Shown: piece after piece, positions 38,638-47,580 of the stretch | Numbering within the stretch: position 1 is the first letter of the stretch | How the letters are laid out: every line of letters starts with the position of its first letter | NCBI RefSeq assembly: GCF_017875395.1 | Contig: NZ_JAGGMO010000001.1 | Span: forward strand, 434,001-498,000 | From: Methanococcus voltae | GTDB lineage: Archaea; AGJL01; Methanococci; Methanococcales; Methanococcaceae | DNA: 64,000 bases | Direction of reading: 5' to 3' | The notes under the pieces: model-generated | Told to the model about the DNA's origin: nothing | Seen by the model: only the letters and a program-made list of their open reading frames with translations | Databases searched by the model: none | Translations under genes and position numbers: made by a program

Positions 38638-40134
38638 TTATTTGGAGTTTAAAGGGTAGTTTGGTGCTTCATTTGTAATTAAAACATCATGCGGGTGACT
38701 TTCTTTTTGCCCACTTTGTGTTATTATCACAAATCTAGCTTTTTCGTGCATTTCTCCAATGTTTTCAGAACCACAGTACCCCATTGATGATCTTAAGCCA
38801 CCTGCAATTTGGAATAATATATCGCTAACTGAACCTTTGTAAGGTACTGCACCTTCAATTCCTTCTGGAACTAACTTAGTGTGTTTCATGTGTGCTCCGT
38901 CACTTTTTTGGAAGTATCTGTCTGCAACGTTTCCAGAACTACCGCACATTGCACCTAATGAACCCATTCCCCTATATTGTTTGTATTTTCTACCATTAAT
39001 TGTTATTAACTGCCCTGGTGCTTCATCAGTACCTGCTAAAAGACTTCCCAACATAACTGCGGAAGCTCCTGCAGCTATTGCTTTTGCAACGTCTCCACTG
39101 TATTTAATACCACCATCAGCTATTACAGGTACCCCGTATTTTTTTGCAACGTCTGCAATTTCAGCTATTGCTGTTAATTGTGGTACCCCAACTCCTGCAA
39201 CAACTCTTGTTGTACAGATTGAACCTGGTCCAATACCTACTTTAATAGCATCTGCACCGGCTTTAATTAAATCTTCTGCTGCTTCTGGGGTAGCAATGTT
39301 ACCAACGAATAATTTAACCTTTGTTCCATTTAATAATTCTTTAAATTTCTTAACGTTCTCAACTACAGCCATATTGTGAGCGTGTGCGCAATCAATTGCA
39401 ATAACGTCAACTTTCGCTTCAATTAATGCTTTTGCTCTTTCAAAATCATTTGGACCGCAAGCTGCAGCAACTAATAAATTTCCTTCTTCGTCCCTAACTG
39501 CTTCAGGATATTTTCTTCTCTTTAATATGTCTCTTAATGTAACCATTCCAATTAAAACATTGGTTTCTTTCTCCAAAATAGGCATTCTTTCGATTTTATT
39601 CTCATATAATCGGTTTAATATTTCTTCGTAAGGCGTATCTTCGTGCGCATGTAATACATCCTTAGTCATGACATCTTTTACTTTTAAATTCATATCTGGT
39701 ATGAATTTTAAATCTCTTGTTGTAATGATGCCCAAAAGAGTCTTATTATCGTCCACTACTGGAAGTCCGCTGATTTCATTTTCGTACATTATCATTTCAG
39801 CGTCTGAAACAGTTAATTCTGGTGATACCGTAACTACTTCTCTAACCACTAAATTTTCAGCCCTTTTAACTGCGCTTACTTGTTTTACTTGTTCTTCAAT
39901 GGTCATATTTCTGTGAATTACTGCCATTCCCCCTCTTCTAGCTAAAGCAATAGCCATTTCTTTTTCTGAAACCGTATCCATAGCTGCAGAAATTACAGGT
40001 ACGTTTAAGTTAACCCCTGATAAATTGGTGCTTAAACTAGTACTTTTTGGCTCCACGTATGATTTATTAGGTATTAATAAAACATCATCAAATGTATATG
40101 CTTTTGTAGCATTGTTTATTTTATCTGAAAACAA
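38638..40134 (-). CDS. guaB: Inosine-5'-monophosphate dehydrogenase
   Basis: 498 residues; NAD-dependent IMP to XMP, the guanine-nucleotide branch. N-terminal [16 protein letters not shown], paired CBS domains at ~95-215 ([20 protein letters not shown]), the catalytic loop [18 protein letters not shown] with active Cys, [12 protein letters not shown], and [14 protein letters not shown] start directly after GGTGATAAT. Full length; not truncated like some archaeal CBS-only homologs. Confidence 0.96.
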   Translation of the reverse strand: MFSDKINNATKAYTFDDVLLIPNKSYVEPKSTSLSTNLSGVNLNVPVISAAMDTVSEKEMAIALARRGGMAVIHRNMTIEEQVKQVSAVKRAENLVVREVVTVSPELTVSDAEMIMYENEISGLPVVDDNKTLLGIITTRDLKFIPDMNLKVKDVMTKDVLHAHEDTPYEEILNRLYENKIERMPILEKETNVLIGMVTLRDILKRRKYPEAVRDEEGNLLVAAACGPNDFERAKALIEAKVDVIAIDCAHAHNMAVVENVKKFKELLNGTKVKLFVGNIATPEAAEDLIKAGADAIKVGIGPGSICTTRVVAGVGVPQLTAIAEIADVAKKYGVPVIADGGIKYSGDVAKAIAAGASAVMLGSLLAGTDEAPGQLITINGRKYKQYRGMGSLGAMCGSSGNVADRYFQKSDGAHMKHTKLVPEGIEGAVPYKGSVSDILFQIAGGLRSSMGYCGSENIGEMHEKARFVIITQSGQKESHPHDVLITNEAPNYPLNSK

Positions 40135-40408
40135 ATTATCACCATGTATCCTTTTTCATATATTGAATGAATTAGTATATAAATACTTTGGATAACATAA
40201 TATCTTTACCAAAATTTGATTACAAGTTTTTTTAGCAGATCATTTGAAACCATTATTTGATTTTAGTAAATTATATGTTAATATGATTTATGATTTTAAA
40301 AATATATAAATTAAAATACTAACTTAATAATAAAACTAGAGAAAAATATAATATAAAAATTAGATAAATTAGATAAATTAGGTAAAAAATTATTAATGAG
40401 ATGATATT

Positions 40409-40756
40409 ATCAAAAATGAGGAACTTTCAAAAATATCTAAAGAATTACTATCAGGGGCTAAAATGTTAGGAAAACATTGTAAAACCTGCAATTTCCCCCT
40501 ATTTGAAAAAAGTGGAATAGAGTATTGTCCAAATTGTAAAGGTAATACGCCCCCTACGGATGATAAAAACGAAATAAATTCCATAAATTTAAAAAATATA
40601 AATTATAACAAAGTAATTGAAGATAAAATAAGTTTTTTGTGTAATTTACTTAATAAAGAAACTGATTTAGATAATATTCATAAAATTAGCAATTTAATAT
40701 CTGAATTATTAGAACTTTCCAATAAATTGAATGATTTTCAAAAAAGTAGAAAGTAG
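40409..40756 (+). CDS. Autoantigen p27-like zinc protein, probable ATC start
   Basis: 115 residues if started at ATC 40409, 97 if at the first ATG (40463). The zinc ribbon CKTC...CPNC follows LLSGAKMLGKHC; in the Sjogren's/scleroderma autoantigen 1 (p27) family the segment LLxGAKML before the first Cys pair is conserved, and here it lies upstream of or across the ATG. The only RBS-like sequence (AGATGAT, 40399-40405) fits ATC 40409 with 3-base spacing, and no ATG, GTG or TTG lies in frame between the upstream stop (40397) and 40463. The C-terminal half is a predicted coiled coil. Function unknown. Confidence 0.75.
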   Translation: MKNEELSKISKELLSGAKMLGKHCKTCNFPLFEKSGIEYCPNCKGNTPPTDDKNEINSINLKNINYNKVIEDKISFLCNLLNKETDLDNIHKISNLISELLELSNKLNDFQKSRK

Positions 40757-40815
40757 AAATTAAAGAGTAGAATGTAAAAACCATAAAAAATTATTTTAAA
40801 AGATGTATTGGTAGA

Positions 40816-41481
40816 TTAGGTGTTATTAAATATAATATTTGCAGAATTTTCCAGCCCTATAAATCCACCTATACCATCTAAAAGCATCTGTACTGCTATT
40901 GCCATGAGCATTAAACCCATTAATTTCGTAAGTACATTAAAACCAACTTTTCCAAGCTTTTTTTCCAAGTCTTTTGAAAACCTAAGTATAATATATGAAA
41001 TTACGATACACATTATTAAAGCCATTGTTAAATACATTAAATGTATATAGCTACTAGATTGTGCAGTTAGTGCTATCATGGTACTTATAGCACCAGGGCC
41101 CGCATATAATGGTATGGTAAGAGGAACTACGGAAATATCTTCCACTTCATAACATTGTTCGGGCAAATTAGATTTTAATGCCTTCTGTTTTGTAGAATTA
41201 CCGGTTATAATCTCCAAAGCTACAATAAAGACTAAAACTCCCCCTGTTATACGTATTGCAGGTATGGATACACCGAAGAATGCAATGATATATTTCCCCA
41301 ATAACCCCGATACTAACAATATCAAAAATGCTGCAACCATTGATTTTTGGATTATTTTAACTTTCTCAGACTCCGAATAACCGCTAGTTAAGGATAAAAA
41401 CGGAGGAATCACACCAAAAGGATTCAATATAGCAAATAATGATGAAAATAATATAAAAACCATCTGAAAATCAATTATCAT
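40816..41481 (-). CDS. MarC family integral membrane protein (UPF0056)
   Basis: 221 residues with six predicted membrane helices. MarC signatures: FAILNPFGVIPPFLSLTSGY, RITGGVLVFIVALEII, VVPLTIPLYAGPGAISTMI and the late LMGLMLMAIAVQMLLDGI. Members are of uncertain transport function; the link to multiple antibiotic resistance implied by the name is not supported. RBS GTGGTG. Confidence 0.9.
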   Translation of the reverse strand: MIIDFQMVFILFSSLFAILNPFGVIPPFLSLTSGYSESEKVKIIQKSMVAAFLILLVSGLLGKYIIAFFGVSIPAIRITGGVLVFIVALEIITGNSTKQKALKSNLPEQCYEVEDISVVPLTIPLYAGPGAISTMIALTAQSSSYIHLMYLTMALIMCIVISYIILRFSKDLEKKLGKVGFNVLTKLMGLMLMAIAVQMLLDGIGGFIGLENSANIIFNNT

Positions 41482-41649
41482 AAATACACACCACGAATAT
41501 TATTGAATTATAAGATTAGTACCTATGGATAATCATATATTTAAATATATGGGATATCTGTTAAAATTAAAAAATGATACATCCAGGGCGTAAAATAAAA
41601 TTAAAATAAAAATAAGATAATTAAATTATTAAATTGAAGATATAAGTTA

Positions 41650-42645
41650 TTAAATCAATTTATAACCTGTATTATTACCTTTTGAAACAATTATTTCCCC
41701 ATCCAATCCTTCTTTATCAAAAAATTCATTGGATTGTTCCATAATTTCTTTTTTATCCCCTAATGAATATATTGTAGGTCCAAAACTTGATAACCCGCTG
41801 TATGAAGTATTTTGTAAGTGTTTGAGTAGATTTTTTAATGTAGAGTTCTGCAATTGAACTTCCGCACCTTTAAAACCTAAACCTTGTATTTCATTTATAC
41901 ATTCTCCAAAAGACTTCATATTATTTTCAATAACTGCAGGCATCATCTTCATAAGTACGAGTCTACAGAATCTATTTACATAATCTTCAGGAACAGGGCA
42001 GTATTTTTTAAAGATATCTACTTCCTTTTTATCAGATACTTGCTCTTCAGTCGGAATTTTAGGTATAGTTAAAACGACTTCCCAGTTAAAGTCATGTCTA
42101 AATAACAAAGGAGCTGGCTTAACGTTTTTTGAAGCTGAAGATGGTCGATAATCTGTTTTTTCACCAGATTCTCCAAAGCTGTGCCCTCCATCTACTATAA
42201 AACCTCCAAATTCAAATCCAGAAACTCCGATACCCGAAGTACCTCCCCTTCCAGTTAATTTTGCAATGGAATACGCATCTAAATCATGCCCATAAATTGA
42301 AGAGGTTAATTTACCAGTTGATAACGAAACCTGCGTTCCACTACCTAATCCAGTATGTGCAGGAATTACTTCGTTTACTTGTAAATAAACTCCTTCCTGA
42401 CCTATTTCAGATAATACATTTTTTGCAGAGTTGTATATCCTATCATGCAATGATTTTAAATCTTCTTCAGGGGTATTATTCATTATAGAGTTACTAAATT
42501 CTATTTCTATTTCATTACTTTCTTTTCCGGAAATTTCACAATTGGGATGGTCTAATGTAGCACCTATACCACCGTCAATTCGTCCAACACTACCATTCAT
42601 ATCTATAAGTCCCATATGTATCCTACAAGGGGATATTATTTTCAT
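41650..42645 (-). CDS. mptG: Beta-ribofuranosylaminobenzene 5'-phosphate synthase (methanopterin)
   Basis: 331 residues, GHMP-kinase fold. It joins 4-hydroxybenzoate (or p-aminobenzoate) and PRPP with loss of CO2 and pyrophosphate, an early step to tetrahydromethanopterin. CRIHMGLIDMNGSVGRIDGG, PAHTGLGSGTQVSLSTG (the GHMP glycine loop), LTGRGGTSGIGVSGF and GLSSFGPTIYSL are the family blocks. RBS TGGAGTAG. Upstream DNA contains a TATAAAGT tandem repeat (42722-42745). Confidence 0.93.
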   Translation of the reverse strand: MKIISPCRIHMGLIDMNGSVGRIDGGIGATLDHPNCEISGKESNEIEIEFSNSIMNNTPEEDLKSLHDRIYNSAKNVLSEIGQEGVYLQVNEVIPAHTGLGSGTQVSLSTGKLTSSIYGHDLDAYSIAKLTGRGGTSGIGVSGFEFGGFIVDGGHSFGESGEKTDYRPSSASKNVKPAPLLFRHDFNWEVVLTIPKIPTEEQVSDKKEVDIFKKYCPVPEDYVNRFCRLVLMKMMPAVIENNMKSFGECINEIQGLGFKGAEVQLQNSTLKNLLKHLQNTSYSGLSSFGPTIYSLGDKKEIMEQSNEFFDKEGLDGEIIVSKGNNTGYKLI

Positions 42646-42796
42646 AATAATCTACTCCATTATTAAAATACCATTCACAGTAGATGTAGCAATTCGATAT
42701 TTTTTTGTCAAATTATACAATTTATAAAGTTATAAAGTTATAAAAATTTTGGATTATTGTACTATATTAAAATTACGATATAATAATACTATTTTA

Positions 42797-43258
42797 TTAT
42801 ATTAATTCTTCCATTAAGTCGCCTCTTGTAATTATACCTTCCAAAATACCATTATTTACAACAGGTAACCTATTTATTTTTTTATCTGCCATTAAAGTTG
42901 CTGCATCAGATACCGAAGAGTCCGCGGTTATATAAATAACATCCGTAGTCATAATCTCTGAAACTTTGGTTTTTAAGGCTTCATTTATTTCTTTTCGGTA
43001 TTCATCCATCTTAAATATTGTCTTTAAAGGTAATTCGACCAAATCTAAAGGTGAAGGAGCTATCAAGTTTATATCACTATCCTGAACAACTAAAGCTCGT
43101 ATAACATCACTTTCAGAAACAATACCAACTAAATAATTGTCATTATCCAATACGGGAACTCCACTTATTTTATGAGTTCTTAATAATTTTATTAAATCAT
43201 ATATCTCATCGTCTTGTTTAATTGAAATAGGTTTCTTCATGATTTCTTTTATAGTCAT
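42797..43258 (-). CDS. Two-CBS-domain protein
   Basis: About 153 residues consisting of a CBS pair: KTHKISGVPVLDNDNYLVGI near residue 30-50 and KINRLPVVNNGILEGIITRG near 128-147. CBS pairs bind adenosyl ligands such as AMP, ATP or SAM. No catalytic domain is attached. The ATG used follows GGTTGATAGAA; an in-frame TTG three codons earlier is possible. It is divergent from the TraB gene. Confidence 0.85.
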   Translation of the reverse strand: MTIKEIMKKPISIKQDDEIYDLIKLLRTHKISGVPVLDNDNYLVGIVSESDVIRALVVQDSDINLIAPSPLDLVELPLKTIFKMDEYRKEINEALKTKVSEIMTTDVIYITADSSVSDAATLMADKKINRLPVVNNGILEGIITRGDLMEELI

Positions 43259-43596
43259 TTCTATCAACCGCCGATATAATAATTTAATACAAATTTAATA
43301 ATATACTACAAAACTAATATTAATAATAAGAAATAATGTAATTTTAAAAATTTTATTGTTCCTTGATATGGTTAATCCATAAATTTATATATTTAATAAT
43401 ATACTTAACATATTAACTTTTGATATATAATATAATATGATATACTTTTTAACCCATATTTTATATATCTTAGCCCATATTTATATTGTGCATATTTAAT
43501 CCACCAAAAAGTAAAGATGGGAATATTAAAATTACAAGTAATTATATGATTTAATTTGTCAAAATGAATTTAATAATTAATTTACACGTGATAACC
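43259..43596. other. Divergent promoter region between the CBS and TraB genes
   Basis: 338 bases with TATA-rich sequence on both strands (for example around 43380-43450) but no gene, clear palindrome or RNA seen. Confidence 0.4.
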
Positions 43597-45228
43597 ATGA
43601 TTAAAATTAATAACGGACAGAATGAATGTGAAATACATTTAATAGGTACTGCGCACGTATCAGATAAAAGTATAGAAGATGTATCAAAAGCCGTTAAGGA
43701 AATAAATCCCGATATTATTGCCATAGAACTTGATCAGAATAGATTTTTCAAAATGTTTCAAGAACGTAAGGGCACCATCTTTTCAAAAAATTTAAATGGA
43801 AACAAAATATCCTCAATATATGTGGTACAGGAATTAGAAACTTTAAACGTAGCTAATAAACCAGTTAATGAACTTGATGCTCAGAATATTGATAATTTAG
43901 AAGAATTAAGAAAAGAAAGTAGCAAAAAGCACGTTATGCTATTAGAATTGTCCAATGCAGAAGACTTGGCAGTCGAAGAGAAAAAATTAATGATTGTAGC
44001 AGATAGTCAGGGAAGAATAAATTCACTATCCTACTTAATACCTAAAATTAAGGAAGAATTGGAAGATAATGAATTGGAAAACGAAATAGAACTAGTAGAA
44101 AATAAAGAAAATGATGAAAATAATGGAACTCAGACTGAAAATGAGTCAGAAATGGAAAATAGGATTGAATATAATTTAATGCCCGTAAATTTGAATAACT
44201 ACCATATACTAAGGTTACCTTTAGAAGATAAACCTATGGACTTGATGACGGCCATAAAACACAACAAAATGAGTCAGTACCTACTACATAATGTATTAGC
44301 AGATTTTCAAAAAACTATTGGTGAAAAATTTAACATAAAACCAGGTAGTGAGATGAAAGAAGCCATATCGTTGAGTATAGATAGTCAAAAACCGCTTTTG
44401 TTAATGGATAGACCCATAGATATTACACTATCAAGATTAATAAACAGTATGAGTTTAAAAGATAAAATAAAACTCTTTACAGATTTGTATAGTGGAGATA
44501 GTGAAGAAATAGAACTTGACAAGGAAACCATTGATGAAATGATAGGAAGCGCTGATGAATTAATCGAAATATTGAAGGATGCGTCACCAACATTCTATAC
44601 AGTATTGGTTGATGAAAGGGACAAATATATGGCTAAAAACCTATACGACTATAGTTTTGGAAGAGACAAAATAGTTGCAATAATTGGTGCAGGTCATAAA
44701 AAAGGTATTACAAACTACTTAAGGGATTTGGAAAATAAAAAAACCATAGACTTATCAGAAATAATGGATACTAAAAAAAAAGATTCCTTAATTAAAAAAA
44801 TATTCAAATGGATACTAAAACTGATACCTTTCGCAATATTGGCAATTATAATCTACGGATTTTACATTGCGTCCTCAAATCCGGAATTATTACAACAATT
44901 GACAATTGAATGGATATTAATTAATGGAATATTGTCTTCATTGGGCGTAATTATTGCTAGAGGAAAACCACTAACTGCGATTGTTGCATTTATAGCAGCC
45001 CCATTAACTTCATTATGTCCATTTATAGGGGCTGGATGGGTAGCAGGAGCCATGGAATTAAAATACAGGCCTGTATCACTTAATGATATACAAAATATAT
45101 TTAAAGTAGATAGTATAAGTCAATTACTTGAAATAAATACTATGAAAATTTTGATGGTTGCTGCATTGGCAAATTTGGGAAGTACTATCGGCACATTGTA
45201 CTTTTCAGCAAGATTTTTGGGAGTTTAA
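43597..45228 (+). CDS. TraB/PrgY-family membrane protein with acidic insert
   Basis: 543 residues from the ATG behind CGTGATAACC; an ATG 11 codons earlier has no RBS. The catalytic-type domain starts with IHLIGTAHVSDKSI and has DIIAIELDQNRFF; it resumes around residue 200 and includes IGAGHKKGITNYL near 365-377, the GxxHxxG motif of TraB. A ~150-residue insert, including a very acidic Glu/Asn run, splits the domain. The last ~130 residues have about four membrane helices. Archaeal TraB proteins are putative membrane proteases/peptide-signal inhibitors; substrate unknown. Confidence 0.82.
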   Translation: MIKINNGQNECEIHLIGTAHVSDKSIEDVSKAVKEINPDIIAIELDQNRFFKMFQERKGTIFSKNLNGNKISSIYVVQELETLNVANKPVNELDAQNIDNLEELRKESSKKHVMLLELSNAEDLAVEEKKLMIVADSQGRINSLSYLIPKIKEELEDNELENEIELVENKENDENNGTQTENESEMENRIEYNLMPVNLNNYHILRLPLEDKPMDLMTAIKHNKMSQYLLHNVLADFQKTIGEKFNIKPGSEMKEAISLSIDSQKPLLLMDRPIDITLSRLINSMSLKDKIKLFTDLYSGDSEEIELDKETIDEMIGSADELIEILKDASPTFYTVLVDERDKYMAKNLYDYSFGRDKIVAIIGAGHKKGITNYLRDLENKKTIDLSEIMDTKKKDSLIKKIFKWILKLIPFAILAIIIYGFYIASSNPELLQQLTIEWILINGILSSLGVIIARGKPLTAIVAFIAAPLTSLCPFIGAGWVAGAMELKYRPVSLNDIQNIFKVDSISQLLEINTMKILMVAALANLGSTIGTLYFSARFLGV

Positions 45229-45280
45229 CTCTTAAATCTCAAATTATCTACTATTTTATTTTTAATTTAATTATTAACTT

Positions 45281-45320
45281 TTATTTTTTTATTTTTTTAT
45301 TTTTAGTTATTTTTTTATTT
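45281..45320 (+). terminator. T-rich terminator after the TraB gene
   Basis: Repeated runs of seven T broken by single A (45282-45300 and 45311-45317), on the TraB strand, 50 bases past its stop codon. Confidence 0.45.
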
Positions 45321-45409
45321 GTTGAAACTCAAAAGATTATTATATATATTTAAAATACATTTTATCTTATTATAAATATAATTGATAGATTTAAACGGTG
45401 AATTTAATT

Positions 45410-46084
45410 ATGAATTGGAAAGGGCATGTTACATTGGGCATTATTATGGGATTACCATTTATATCATCTCCAGAACAGATTTTTTTAGTTGTTGCAGGTG
45501 CTTTATACCCAGATTTAGATCATGATGTAAAATCAGAAATCGTCAATAGGGGGCTATACATTGCAGGGGGCTTTTTAGCATTGTTGATATTAAGCTATTT
45601 GTTTAAACCAGCATTTTTTAATCTAGATTACTTTATAGCGGCCATATTAACCGCTTTAATATATGCAATACCATATTATGCAGATCATCGGGGATTAACA
45701 CATACTTTCATAGCTATGATACTTGGTTCTATAGCCTTAGGATATATCGTACTAAAATTATCGATATTATCTCCGATAATGGCCTGTATTATTGCATTAA
45801 TTATGGTAACAAACGATAAACTATTAGCGAAAACCATATCTATTGCAGTTGCAAGCTGGATAGTATTTTATTTTTTAATACCTCCAGCTTTAAATTTACA
45901 AGGTCTATCCCATTTTGCTATTCCAATATTTATCGGATATTTGTCCCATATCGTTGGCGATTGCGTAACGCCCATGGGTTGTAAAGCACTTTATCCATTG
46001 AAACGTACTTTAAGGAGACCTGAAGCCTTAATTATGGGTGCGTTTTGGCTTTTAGCAGTTATATACGTCCATAAATTTTTATAA
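45410..46084 (+). CDS. YdjM-type membrane-bound metal-dependent hydrolase
   Basis: 224 residues with about five or six membrane helices. Metal-binding motifs HVTLG, YPDLDHDV, DHRGLTHTFI and SHIVGDCVTPMG are those of the YdjM/LexA-regulated inner-membrane hydrolase family (DUF457). The ATG follows ACGGTGA; an in-frame GTG four codons upstream overlaps that RBS. Substrate unknown. Confidence 0.85.
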   Translation: MNWKGHVTLGIIMGLPFISSPEQIFLVVAGALYPDLDHDVKSEIVNRGLYIAGGFLALLILSYLFKPAFFNLDYFIAAILTALIYAIPYYADHRGLTHTFIAMILGSIALGYIVLKLSILSPIMACIIALIMVTNDKLLAKTISIAVASWIVFYFLIPPALNLQGLSHFAIPIFIGYLSHIVGDCVTPMGCKALYPLKRTLRRPEALIMGAFWLLAVIYVHKFL

Positions 46085-46229
46085 AGAATATTAGACTATA
46101 AATTCAAATCAGTACTTTATTAAATAACAAATTACAAATATTCTTAAGAAGAAATTATATAATTAGTTAAAACGCAAGAACTATAATAAATAGATTATAA
46201 ATCATAAAAACTGAAATAGGGGTGAAATT

Positions 46230-47228
46230 ATCACCGGTTTCAACTCAAAAGAGCCTTTAAAGTTAACTCATAAAATAGATATTCCCTTAGATGTATGGGA
46301 GGAAAACGTTAAGGAATATATATCAAATTACAACGCCGTAACAAAAGAAACTGGCAAATTATTCATATTTGCAGGAGACCAGAAAATAGAACACTTGAAT
46401 AACGATTTCAAAGGGGATGGGATATCTATTGAAGATTCAAATCCAGATCATTTGTTTAAAATAGCTAAATACGGTAAAATTGGAGCTTTTGCCACTCAGT
46501 TTGGATTGATATGTAGATATGGAAGGGATTATCCAGATATAGACTACATCGTAAAATTAAATTCAAAGACTAATTTAGTAGAAACTTGTCAAAAAGACCC
46601 CATTAGTACGTTATTGATTGATGTAAATGAAATAGTGGAATTTAAAAAGAGAACGGGCTTAAAAATAAGGGGAATAGGATATACCATCTATTTGGGAAGT
46701 GAATTTGAAAATATTATGTTATCAGAAGCCAGTCGGTTAATTCATGAAGCCCATAAAAATGGATTAATTGCAGTTATATGGATCTACCCTCGAGGTAAAG
46801 CCATTAGAAATGAAAAAGACTCGAATTTAATTGCAGGAGCTACGGGAGTAGGGGCTTGCATAGGTGCTGATTTCGTAAAAGTTAATTATCCGAAATCTAA
46901 AGAACCAGAAATAGATTTCAAAGATGCAGTAGCTTCTGCAGGTAGAACGAAAGTGATATGTGCGGGGGGATCTAGTAAAAAACCAGAAGAGTTTTTAAAA
47001 ATCCTTTCTGAGCAAATAAATATTAGTGGGGCGTCAGGTTGTGCCACAGGGCGAAATATTCACCAAAAATCATTATTAGACGCTGTAGCTTTGACATATG
47101 CAATTAATGAGATAGTTTACAATAATAAAATTATAGAAGATGCCTTAGAATTCTTAAAACCAGAAATAAAAGAAAAAATAAGAGATGAAATACTTTTAAA
47201 ACAGTATGAATCTGAAAAAATAAAATAA
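46230..47228 (+). CDS. DhnA-type class I aldolase (fructose-bisphosphate aldolase family), probable ATC start
   Basis: 332 residues if begun at ATC 46230. Without it the first usable codon is TTG 46395, which would remove ~55 residues including IFAGDQKIEH, a family-conserved first barrel strand. GGGTGA (46220-46225) sits four bases before ATC, the same spacing as AGGTGAAATTATG elsewhere in this window. Later motifs: WIYPRGKAI, the Schiff-base Lys in GADFVKVNYP (about residue 217) and the phosphate loop SGASGCATGRN. Substrate uncertain: FBP aldolase, or a relative making aromatic-amino-acid precursors. Confidence 0.82.
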   Translation: MTGFNSKEPLKLTHKIDIPLDVWEENVKEYISNYNAVTKETGKLFIFAGDQKIEHLNNDFKGDGISIEDSNPDHLFKIAKYGKIGAFATQFGLICRYGRDYPDIDYIVKLNSKTNLVETCQKDPISTLLIDVNEIVEFKKRTGLKIRGIGYTIYLGSEFENIMLSEASRLIHEAHKNGLIAVIWIYPRGKAIRNEKDSNLIAGATGVGACIGADFVKVNYPKSKEPEIDFKDAVASAGRTKVICAGGSSKKPEEFLKILSEQINISGASGCATGRNIHQKSLLDAVALTYAINEIVYNNKIIEDALEFLKPEIKEKIRDEILLKQYESEKIK

Positions 47229-47321
47229 ACTAAGATAAAAAAATATATTAAAAAAATTAAAAATAAAGAGTAAAAATAATAAATAAAATTAAATTATAAA
47301 AAAATAAATCTTGGTGGAAGT

Positions 47322-47519
47322 ATGGATAAGGATATGGAAATGGTAGTTAATTTAGTGGAAATTTTGGAAAAAAAAGGAGTTGGTGTTCAACTATCTGTTG
47401 AAGACCAGAAAACTGTAGAAATTACAGTTAAAGATAAAAAAATAGATATAAATATTGTAAAACCTGCAAATATTGGAAAATTATTAAAAGAATTAGATTT
47501 ACCAATGGGAAATAAATAA
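47322..47519 (+). CDS. Small hypothetical protein
   Basis: 65 residues with good RBS TTGGTGGAAG and codon use like its neighbours. Helix (DMEMVVNLVEILEKKG), then beta strands (VEITVKDKKIDINIV) and a helix. No cysteine or known motif. Lies 94 bases after the aldolase gene and may be cotranscribed with it. Function unknown. Confidence 0.6.
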   Translation: MDKDMEMVVNLVEILEKKGVGVQLSVEDQKTVEITVKDKKIDINIVKPANIGKLLKELDLPMGNK

Positions 47520-47580
47520 AAGATAAATAAGAGAATAGGTATTTGATTAAATAAGTAAATAATTGATAAATAAAATAATA

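Noticed and set aside
38879-39379. Antisense frame opposite guaB
   Set aside because: Proline/alanine-rich shadow of a conserved gene with no initiation signal.
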